Assembly (NCBI GenBank): GCA_028692715.1
Contig: JAQUWU010000034.1
Location: 1 to 53,864, forward strand
Direction: 5' to 3'
DNA from: Paludibacter sp.
GTDB lineage: Bacteria; Bacteroidota; Bacteroidia; Bacteroidales; Paludibacteraceae
DNA length: 53,864 nt
Shown here: positions 43,433 through 50,799 of the stretch, piece by piece
Layout: the number at the start of each line of letters is the position of its first letter
How positions within the stretch are numbered: the first letter of the stretch is position 1
Made by a program: the position numbers and the translations under genes
Notes under the pieces: generated by a model
The model's input: only the letters and a program-made list of their open reading frames with translations
Told to the model about the DNA's origin: nothing
Databases searched by the model: none

Positions 43433-44557
43433 ATGACTAAGCTATTTAATTATATATTCGTCTTATTGGTCTTTGTTACTGCTTTTACTTCTTGCAAAGT
43501 AGATGACAGAGATGTTTTATACACAGCTGCGGATGTTGACATCCATTCCTTTAGTATAAATGGAGTGGAGGGAACAATTAATCCTGATAATTCAACAATT
43601 TCTGTTATTTTGCCTGCAGGTACAAGCCTAAAAAATCTTTCACCAGATATAATGCTAGGAGAAGGTGCAGTAGTAAGCCCAAACACAGGAGAAGCTGTTG
43701 ATTTTACTGATGCCGGTGGAAATCTGACTACAGTAATGTATCTTGTATCTAACAAAGATGTTTATCAGAAATATACTGTTTCGGTGGATGTGGCAAGAGC
43801 CAAAATCACTAAATTTAAAATAGGATCGGTAGAAGGTGACATCGATGATATAACAAAAAAAATCACTTTTTATCTTCCTGTCGGAACAGATCTGACAACA
43901 CTTATTCCGGTTGTTGAATATACCGAAGGTGCAGTTCTTTCACCTGCTTCAGGATCTGTTGTTGATTTTAGCAGTCCTGTTAATTTTAGCCTGGATTATT
44001 TAGGTTCAATATTCACTTACGAAGCAACTGTACACTTGGGCGAAAAACCAACACCTGTACTGACATTATACAATGGTGAAAATATATCACCAACATGGGC
44101 ATCAATTGCAAGTACTTTAAATAACGGCTATGTAAATCCGAAAACAGACGGAATTAATACCACTTCTACCTGCGTTTCAATAATGAGAAAAAAAGAAGCA
44201 ACAGATGATGGAGGTCGTCCTTGGTCCGGAGGTGCATTATGGAACGAAAACAAAGTAAATATCGATCCTGCTATTTACAATAAATTTACGCTTATGGTCT
44301 TGAAAAATATAGCAGGAGATGTACAGCTTGAAGTTCAATCCAATGGAGAACAAAACAAAGACTGGCTGAAAGCGACTTATTCCGCAGATGCTTTGGGTGC
44401 TTGGCAGGAACTGACTTTTGAAATTCCAGCAAGCCGGACTGCTATTATAAACAATATTTTAGTTGCTCCTCATGTGGTTGATACAGAAAACGATGCTAAT
44501 TTTACATCTCAAATGATGTATTGGGACGAACTTAAAGCGTATCCAAAACAACAATAA
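43433..44557 (+). CDS. SusE/F-position lipoprotein with the PUL module at its C-terminus
   Basis: The 374 residues have a lipoprotein signal (lipobox FTSC, Cys21), two Ig-like DUF5018-type domains (about 35-115 and 120-200; each has a PAGT or PVGT turn and a GAVxSPxxGxxVDF strand), and one copy of the beta-rich module also found in the proteins at 34157 and 37219 (about 208-372, starting YNGENISPTW, with PWSGGALW, AWQELTFE, APH and YWDE). Proteins at this position in PULs are surface glycan-binding proteins; BT1761, the levan-binding one, is the positional equivalent. So the module is probably the fructan-binding part (inference). Confidence 0.85.
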   Translation: MTKLFNYIFVLLVFVTAFTSCKVDDRDVLYTAADVDIHSFSINGVEGTINPDNSTISVILPAGTSLKNLSPDIMLGEGAVVSPNTGEAVDFTDAGGNLTTVMYLVSNKDVYQKYTVSVDVARAKITKFKIGSVEGDIDDITKKITFYLPVGTDLTTLIPVVEYTEGAVLSPASGSVVDFSSPVNFSLDYLGSIFTYEATVHLGEKPTPVLTLYNGENISPTWASIASTLNNGYVNPKTDGINTTSTCVSIMRKKEATDDGGRPWSGGALWNENKVNIDPAIYNKFTLMVLKNIAGDVQLEVQSNGEQNKDWLKATYSADALGAWQELTFEIPASRTAIINNILVAPHVVDTENDANFTSQMMYWDELKAYPKQQ

Positions 44558-44563
44558 TCCAAT

Positions 44564-44592
44564 TTTCCCGGTGCTGAAACAGCACCGGGAAA
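44564..44592 (+). terminator. Hairpin between the SusE/F-like and GH32-type genes
   Basis: A perfect 13-bp GC-rich stem (44564-44576 with 44580-44592), loop AAA, sits 7 bp after the stop and ends 15 bp before the next start. A short T-rich stretch follows. It may be a partial terminator or an RNA-processing site that lowers expression of the enzyme relative to SusC/D. Confidence 0.6.
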
Positions 44593-44606
44593 TAAAATTT
44601 GTTTTT

Positions 44607-46181
44607 ATGATCAGAAAATTATATTTGTTACCGGCTTTATTTGTTTTTATGTCATGTACAGGTTGTAAGGGTGATCCTATTGATCCTCCGTCAACTACAA
44701 AAATTGACACTACAACAACTATCAGAGAAATTCAGGAAACAGGAGCATACAGCACGCTTTACAAACCTCAAAGCGGATATGTCGGTGATCCTATGCCCTA
44801 TTATAATGCCGATGATAATTCGTATTACATTTTCTTTCTTCAGGACTGGCGTAATGGAGCTCCTACAGATCATCCGATATATAGTACAAAAACAACCGAT
44901 TATGCAACTTTTCAGGGCTTCAGTCAGGTAATTCCAACGGGAGTTGCTGGTTCTCAGGAAACAATGCTTGGTACTGGAAGTTTTATAAAAGATGCAAGTG
45001 GGAAAATGTATGGGTTTTACACTGGACATAATGGTAGTTTATATCCGGCAGAGAAGGTCATGCTGGCAACTTCTACCGACATGCGAACTTTCATTAAAGT
45101 TCCTTCATTTACTTTTGAAGCACCTGATGGCTACGACAAAAATAATTTCCGCGACCCTTGTGTTTATTATGATCCTACAAGGTCGGCTTATGTAATGCTT
45201 GTTTCAACCATAAAAAATGGAAAAGGAACTCTTGCACGCTACACTTCCGGCGATTTAATGAACTGGTCATTAATTTCTCCACTTACTGATTTTAATTCGG
45301 ATACAGATATTTTGGAATGTCCGGATATTTTTCAAATAGGGAATAAATGGTATCTAGTATTTTCGAGAATTAACCGAGATCAGCATCGTAAAACATTTTA
45401 CCGCATAGCCGATTCGCCTGATGGACCATGGAAGATATGCGAAGATGCTTCTGGACATCACGAAACATTCGACGGTTTATATCTTTATGCAGCAAAAACT
45501 GCCAGCGATGGTAATACTCGTTATCTTTCAGGTTGGTGTTCAACCGGTCAGACAGTGAATGGAAAAAACGAACTGGATTGGGCAGGGAGTCTGATTACAC
45601 ACAAACTGGTACAACAGCCAAACGGATGTTTATACCCGGCAATACCTGAAGCAGTGGATAATAAATTCAACAAAGTGCTGGATTTTGCTAAAATTAAATC
45701 GCAGGGAAATGTTTCAGGAGAAAAGGGCTCGTACACTATTGCTTCGCAAAATGGTCGAAGTTATGCCATGTTCAACAGGAATACTGTACCAGTAAAAATC
45801 TCTATGAAAATTGATGCTTCGCAGTCCGATAATTTTGGGTTCTCATTTGGAGCCGGGGGAGATATGTCTGAGGTTTATTCTGTAGATTTTGATTTAACTT
45901 CAACCAATCATTGGTCAACACCGGCGATTTTCATGAATAAAGAATCAAATTTTGCTACTGGTTCTTATATCAATGAACTGAATTTTACACCACTCATTGT
46001 ACCTGAAAATAAAATTTTTAATGTGAAAATAATAATTGAAAAATCCATTTGTGTGGTATATGTAAACAACAATGTTGCCTTTACAAATCGGATATATAAA
46101 ATGAACCAAAATCCGTGGACTATCTTCTCGGATAAAGGAACAATAAGAATTACAGATATGAATATCAATAAAATACCATGA
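44607..46181 (+). CDS. GH32-type beta-fructosidase lipoprotein, variant subfamily
   Basis: Likely hydrolyses beta-fructan at the cell surface. The 524 residues begin with a lipobox (FMSC, Cys17). The five-bladed propeller motifs of GH32 are there in a variant form: the nucleophile Asp is D61 in GYVGDPMPYY (instead of WMNDPNG), RDP at 182-184 (NNFRDPCVYYD), and the acid/base Glu E237 in ECPDIF. A C-terminal beta-sandwich follows (about 380-520). The ATG at 44607 is chosen because it begins the signal; the frame stays open to 44571. By position it matches the surface endo-levanase BT1760, but its subfamily and linkage specificity are uncertain. Confidence 0.82.
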   Translation: MIRKLYLLPALFVFMSCTGCKGDPIDPPSTTKIDTTTTIREIQETGAYSTLYKPQSGYVGDPMPYYNADDNSYYIFFLQDWRNGAPTDHPIYSTKTTDYATFQGFSQVIPTGVAGSQETMLGTGSFIKDASGKMYGFYTGHNGSLYPAEKVMLATSTDMRTFIKVPSFTFEAPDGYDKNNFRDPCVYYDPTRSAYVMLVSTIKNGKGTLARYTSGDLMNWSLISPLTDFNSDTDILECPDIFQIGNKWYLVFSRINRDQHRKTFYRIADSPDGPWKICEDASGHHETFDGLYLYAAKTASDGNTRYLSGWCSTGQTVNGKNELDWAGSLITHKLVQQPNGCLYPAIPEAVDNKFNKVLDFAKIKSQGNVSGEKGSYTIASQNGRSYAMFNRNTVPVKISMKIDASQSDNFGFSFGAGGDMSEVYSVDFDLTSTNHWSTPAIFMNKESNFATGSYINELNFTPLIVPENKIFNVKIIIEKSICVVYVNNNVAFTNRIYKMNQNPWTIFSDKGTIRITDMNINKIP

Positions 46182-46228
46182 CGTGAGAACTTTTTAAAAG
46201 TTGAATTAGTGTAATTATAAACACTGAA

Positions 46229-46295
46229 TTGTATCAAATTTACACAACGATGTATCAATTTTGACAGTTTTTGTATTGTTGTTAATCTATTTTTG
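46229..46295 (+). promoter_or_regulatory. Shared PUL operator and promoter, copy 3
   Basis: Repeats TGTATCAAATTTACA (46230-46244) and TGTATCAATTTTGACA (46251-46266), the most alike pair of the three, are 21 bp apart; TTTG 46260-46263, 24-bp spacer, -7 box TATTTTTG 46288-46295. Drives the GH32-porter-fructokinase unit. Confidence 0.85.
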
Positions 46296-46317
46296 CTTCC
46301 GAAATTAAATCTATAAA

Positions 46318-48096
46318 ATGAAAATAATGAAAAAGTCAGTTATCTTCTTCATAATCCTCTTGCTAATTACATTTGTAAATTGTCGGTCCGACAAATCAAA
46401 AAATAATCCATCCAATTCAACCGTTGATTTTAAAATAGAATCTTCTTATCTGCTATTGCCTATCGAAGAAAAAGCAAAGGAAGTAAAAATGACGGTACAG
46501 TATAATGACAATGAACCCGTTTCTGCTTTCTTCCTACGGTTAGCCGAAAATAAAATTGATTACTGGGTGAAAATTGATGTGAAAAAATATTTTGGTAAAA
46601 CAATCACACTCCGTTTTGAAGGTGTAGAAAGTTCGCTTTTGGGTATAAACAGCATTAAACAATCCGATAAATTTGAGTTTGAATATGCTGAAAAATTTCG
46701 TCCCGGATTTCATTTTACTCCTGAATATGGCTGGATGAACGACCCGAACGGAATGGTTTTTCTGGATGGTGAATATCACCTTTTTTACCAGTATAATCCA
46801 TACGGAACTATGTGGGGAAATATGCACTGGGGACATGCTGTCAGTATGGATATGACTTCATGGACTTACCTGCCTACTGCCATTGCACCAGATAGTTTGG
46901 GCGATATTTTTTCGGGAAGTACCGTGATTGATGTAAATAACACTGCAGGATTTGGTAAAAATGCCATGATTGCCATTTATACTTCTAATGGAAAAATTCA
47001 GCAACAGTCCATTGCTTATAGTACTGATAAAGGACGCACTTTTACTAAATATGCACATAATCCGGTCTTACCCAATCCGGGAATAACCGATTTCCGTGAC
47101 CCTAAAGTTTCGTGGAATGATATTTCCAATCAATGGATTATGACCCTTGCGACTAAATCAACCATTACTTTTTACGGTTCTCCAAATCTCAAAGAATGGA
47201 CAAGATTGAGTGAATTCTCAAATGAAAAAGGAGCTCACGGCGGAGTTTGGGAATGTCCTGATTTATTTCCATTGACCTACGAAGGCAAAACCAAATGGGT
47301 GTTGTTGGTGAGCATCAATCCTGGTGGACCCAACGGAGGTTCGGCAACGCAATATTTTATCGGTGATTTTGATGGAAAGACATTCACATCTGACTCACTT
47401 CCCTATCCGCTTTGGATTGATTATGGACGCGATAATTATGCCGGGGTAACATTCTGTAATATTCCTCAAAATGATGGGAGACGCCTTTTTATGGGTTGGA
47501 TGAGTAATTGGGATTATGCCAATAATGTTCCGACTAAAAATTTCCGAAGTGCAATGACGGTTGCCCGTGAACTGACATTGAAAAATAATGGTGAACATCT
47601 GGTTTTGAGCAGCTTCCCTGCTAAAGAAGTAAGCAAACTAAGAGCAAAAGAAAATGTTGTTTCAAATCAGATGATTACTAAAGAAAAGTCGATTAGTGGT
47701 TTGTTGAAAGACTATAACGGTCAGTTTGAAATTGAAATGACAATTGATAGACAGAATGCGAAAATTTTCGGATTCGGACTTACCAATTCAAACAGCGACT
47801 ATATCAATTACACCTTTGATCTTGAACAAAACATCCTGAAAGTAGACCGCAGGAATTGTGGAATAAAAGATTTTAATCAGAAGTTTGCTTCTGAACCTAT
47901 TGCACCATTAGCAAAAAGAGATACCTATAAAATCAGATTGTTGGTTGACAAAGCATCCACAGAACTCTTTATCAACGATGGTGAAATAGTTTCAACCAAT
48001 ATCATTTTCCCCACAGGTGGATATGAAGATTTGACATTCTTCACTCCGAATCACAGTTGGAAAGCTGAAAACATAAAAATTTACGAAATAAAATAA
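46318..48096 (+). CDS. GH32 exo-fructanase (levanase/inulinase/invertase type)
   Basis: Releases fructose from fructans, fructo-oligosaccharides or sucrose. The 592 residues have a lipoprotein-like signal (FVNC), an extra N-terminal beta domain (about 35-120) common in Bacteroidota GH32 enzymes, then the propeller with the classical catalytic triad: D142 in WMNDPNG, D261 in FRDP and E312 in WECPD. The C-terminal beta-sandwich (about 440-590) has the usual STELFINDGE motif. Operator copy 3 is just upstream; the sugar porter follows 15 bp later. Periplasmic or surface location depends on lipoprotein sorting, which cannot be read here. Confidence 0.94.
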   Translation: MKIMKKSVIFFIILLLITFVNCRSDKSKNNPSNSTVDFKIESSYLLLPIEEKAKEVKMTVQYNDNEPVSAFFLRLAENKIDYWVKIDVKKYFGKTITLRFEGVESSLLGINSIKQSDKFEFEYAEKFRPGFHFTPEYGWMNDPNGMVFLDGEYHLFYQYNPYGTMWGNMHWGHAVSMDMTSWTYLPTAIAPDSLGDIFSGSTVIDVNNTAGFGKNAMIAIYTSNGKIQQQSIAYSTDKGRTFTKYAHNPVLPNPGITDFRDPKVSWNDISNQWIMTLATKSTITFYGSPNLKEWTRLSEFSNEKGAHGGVWECPDLFPLTYEGKTKWVLLVSINPGGPNGGSATQYFIGDFDGKTFTSDSLPYPLWIDYGRDNYAGVTFCNIPQNDGRRLFMGWMSNWDYANNVPTKNFRSAMTVARELTLKNNGEHLVLSSFPAKEVSKLRAKENVVSNQMITKEKSISGLLKDYNGQFEIEMTIDRQNAKIFGFGLTNSNSDYINYTFDLEQNILKVDRRNCGIKDFNQKFASEPIAPLAKRDTYKIRLLVDKASTELFINDGEIVSTNIIFPTGGYEDLTFFTPNHSWKAENIKIYEIK

Positions 48097-48111
48097 TAAT
48101 CCTACTAAAAA

Positions 48112-49449
48112 ATGAATAACAAGTATTTATATTGGATCACCTTTGTGGCCATTAACGGTGGTTTACTGTTCGGTTTGAACATGGCCGGAATCTCAGGAGC
48201 TGTGGATATGATTAAAGGCGAATTTTCGCTTACTGACAGTGGCTTGGGAACTGTAGCTGCTCTACTTACTTTCGGTTGTTTAATAGGAGCACTTTTTACC
48301 GGTAATTTTACCGAAAAATACGGACGTAAGAAAGTAATGCTTTTCACAGCCATCGTTTATATCATTTCAGCATTTGGATGTGCATTGTCCGAATCGGCTA
48401 CAGTATTGACTATTTTGCGTGTTCTTTCAGGTCTGGCTGTAGGTGCTACTTCTGTTGTTGCACCCATGTATATTTCTGAAATTGCACCTGCACATAATCG
48501 TGGTCGATTGGTTTCGTTCAATCAGTTTGCCATTACGATTGGAATTGTATTGGCTTATATTTTCGATTATTTGCTAATGGGATTAGGTGAAAATAGCTGG
48601 CGTTATATGTTGGCTGTTCCGGGAGTTTTTGGTATTGTATTTTTTGTTTTTCTATTACTTAAATTCCCCGAAAGTCCACGATGGTTATTGGCTCACGGTA
48701 AAAAAGATGCAGCAATAAAAGTTCTCACAAGCATTGGAGGAGAAACTCTGGTGAGAACCGGATTGCCGGAAATGGAAAAAGCCATGCTTGCCGAACAGAA
48801 AAAAGAAAAGATGTCATTCGGTGAACTATTTAAAGGAAAAACAGGAAAAGTTGTATTGATTGGAACTCTGATTGCTGCACTACAACAAATTACGGGTATA
48901 AACGCTGTGATTATGTTTTCACCGGAAATTTTTAAAGCTGCAGGTTCAGCACAAGGTGATTCGGTAATGCAGGCAATGATTGTAGGAATGGTAAATTTCC
49001 TGATGACCATTGTTGCATTGTGGCTGGTGGACAAGAAAGGACGCAAAACCTTGTTGCTTTGGGGTGCTGTAGGTATGATAGTTTCATTGGCCTATTTGAC
49101 GTTGGAATTTTCAAAACCAGTTCAAAATGGCACAGGAGTATTGATAGCTTTATTGGTTTATATTTCCTTCTTTGCAGCTTCGTTTGCCCCGGTTATGTGG
49201 GTTATCATTTCTGAGATTTATCCAAATCGTATAAAAGGTGTTGCCATGTCGTTTTCAACAGCTGTAAGTTGGTTATGTACATTCCTGACTGTTTATTTTG
49301 CTCCTGTTATTCAGGGTTCATTAGGATTAAATTATCTTTTTGCCATATTCGGAGTATTCAGTGTTATTGCATTTATATTTGTAAAAATCTGGATTCCTGA
49401 GACGAAAGGAAAATCATTGGAACAAATTGAGTTGGAACTTGGATTATGA
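48112..49449 (+). CDS. Sugar porter (MFS), probable fructose transporter
   Basis: Inner-membrane proton-sugar symporter or facilitator. The 445 residues have about 12 membrane segments and the sugar-porter signatures: GRKKVMLF, the PMYISEIAPAHNRGRLVSFNQ loop, FPESPRWLLAHGK, QQITGINAVIMFSPEIF, and PETKGKSLEQIE at the end. It lies between GH32 and fructokinase in one operon, so fructose is the probable substrate; BT1758 is the positional equivalent. Confidence 0.93.
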   Translation: MNNKYLYWITFVAINGGLLFGLNMAGISGAVDMIKGEFSLTDSGLGTVAALLTFGCLIGALFTGNFTEKYGRKKVMLFTAIVYIISAFGCALSESATVLTILRVLSGLAVGATSVVAPMYISEIAPAHNRGRLVSFNQFAITIGIVLAYIFDYLLMGLGENSWRYMLAVPGVFGIVFFVFLLLKFPESPRWLLAHGKKDAAIKVLTSIGGETLVRTGLPEMEKAMLAEQKKEKMSFGELFKGKTGKVVLIGTLIAALQQITGINAVIMFSPEIFKAAGSAQGDSVMQAMIVGMVNFLMTIVALWLVDKKGRKTLLLWGAVGMIVSLAYLTLEFSKPVQNGTGVLIALLVYISFFAASFAPVMWVIISEIYPNRIKGVAMSFSTAVSWLCTFLTVYFAPVIQGSLGLNYLFAIFGVFSVIAFIFVKIWIPETKGKSLEQIELELGL

Positions 49450-49450
49450 A

Positions 49451-49604
49451 ATGACCCCCCAACCCGAAGAAGAACCCCCGTCCCCTAAAGGGGAGTAAGA
49501 AATATTACAACAGATTACTTATAAATATTTTATATGAAAAATTCACAAAAAATTAAACAAGACGCAACTAACATCATCTCCCCTTTAGGGGATGGGGGTA
49601 AAAA
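49451..49604. repeat. Inverted pair of GC-rich palindromes (REPIN-like) over the fructokinase start
   Basis: ACCCCCGTCCCCTAAAGGGG (from 49474) and, on the opposite strand, ACCCCCATCCCCTAAAGGGG (49600 back to 49581) are near-identical and face each other with centres about 103 bp apart. The pair spans the intergenic gap and the first 24 codons of the fructokinase gene. Confidence 0.7.
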
Positions 49605-50493
49605 CATTATAGTAGGTATTGGTGAAATATTATGGGATGTATTTCCCGAAGGAAAAGTGTTGGGTGGAGCACCCGCAAATTTCGCATATCATGTATCGCA
49701 GTTCGGATTTGATGGGTGTGCCATAAGTGCCGTCGGGAATGATCAATTGGGCGAAGAGATTATCGAAAATTTAGATAGTAAAAACTTAAAATACATTGTG
49801 GAGAAAACACCTTTCCCTACAGGTACTGTTCAGGTTACTTTATCCGGTAATGGAATTCCGGAATATGAAATTTGTCAGAAAGTGGCATGGGATAATATCC
49901 CGTTCACAACAAGAATGGAAGAGTTGGCCAGGAAAACAAAGACAGTCTGTTTTGGTTCACTGGCTCAGCGCAGTCAGGCATCAAGGCTAACTATCAACCG
50001 GTTTTTAGATTTAGTTCCATCTGAGGCATTAAAAATATTCGATATAAATTTGCGTCAGCATTTTTATTCACAAGAATTGATTGATCATTCGTTAAACAGG
50101 TGTAATATTTTGAAAATAAATGATGACGAAGTTTTACTCGTTGCTAAACTGTTCGATTGGGAAATAAAGAATGAAATGCAGATTTGCAAACAACTGCTAG
50201 AGAGTTATTCTCTTGATATGGTAGTGCTTACTAAAGGAACACAGGGTAGTTTTGTAATCTCAGAAAATGAAATTTCATTTAAACCAACTCCACTGGTAGA
50301 TGTTGCAGACACTGTAGGTGCAGGCGATTCATTTACTGCAGGTTTTGTAGCTTCACTATTAAGTGGAAAAAGCATATCGGAATCGCATGAAATTGCAGTG
50401 GAAGTATCTGCATATATATGCACGCAACATGGTGCCATGCCCATATTGCCCAACAGTTTGTTGTCCAAAGTCAAAGTAAAAACAAATTCATGA
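49534..50493 (+). CDS. Fructokinase (PfkB family)
   Basis: Phosphorylates fructose to fructose 6-phosphate in the cytoplasm. The 319 residues show the PfkB pattern: GEILWDVFPEGKVLGGAPANFAYH near the start, NxxD-type ILKINDDEVLL, and the active-site DTVGAGDSFTAGF with the catalytic Asp265. Homologues begin just before IVGIGEILWD; here about 26 extra codons (containing NIISPLGDGGKN) come from a palindromic repeat, so the N-terminus is unusual. The ATG at 49534 is the only in-frame ATG before the conserved core; GTG or ATT starts near 49600 are the alternative. Last gene of the GH32-porter-kinase unit, with a terminator after it; BT1757 is the equivalent. Confidence 0.9.
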   Translation: MKNSQKIKQDATNIISPLGDGGKNIIVGIGEILWDVFPEGKVLGGAPANFAYHVSQFGFDGCAISAVGNDQLGEEIIENLDSKNLKYIVEKTPFPTGTVQVTLSGNGIPEYEICQKVAWDNIPFTTRMEELARKTKTVCFGSLAQRSQASRLTINRFLDLVPSEALKIFDINLRQHFYSQELIDHSLNRCNILKINDDEVLLVAKLFDWEIKNEMQICKQLLESYSLDMVVLTKGTQGSFVISENEISFKPTPLVDVADTVGAGDSFTAGFVASLLSGKSISESHEIAVEVSAYICTQHGAMPILPNSLLSKVKVKTNS

Positions 50494-50510
50494 ATATGAT
50501 TTCTCACTAT

Positions 50511-50544
50511 AAAAAAACCGGTTGGATTATCAATCGGTTTTTTT
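50511..50544 (+). terminator. Terminator after fructokinase
   Basis: A stem (ACCGGTTG with CAATCGGT, one G-T pair, 6-nt loop) flanked by seven A and seven T residues, 17 bp after the stop. Confidence 0.85.
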
Positions 50545-50799
50545 GTGATTATTAACTAATCAGACAATTTGTAATTTATTAGTAACAAAATAGGTAACTT
50601 GCAACTTTATATTCGATTATGTTGCTTTTTTTCATTACTTTTGGATGTTGCTTGAATGTTAAACTCATAGAAATTATTTAAAAATAAGATAGTTACTGTT
50701 TTAATAAACATAAAAATTCATAATCTTCTGATAAACAATTCTTCTTTCGTATTAACGTTTATTTTTAAACAGTTACATACTCTAATTAACCTTTTTAAG
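50545..50799. other. AT-rich gap before the hybrid regulator gene
   Basis: No gene, no copy of the 39-bp operator, and no exact TAnnTTTG box was found. The regulator therefore seems to be expressed separately and not by the same activation signal. Confidence 0.3.

Noticed and set aside
46540-47598. Minus-strand open frames within the GH32 gene and similar shadows in other genes
   Set aside because: They lie wholly inside well-supported genes on the other strand and have no independent evidence.
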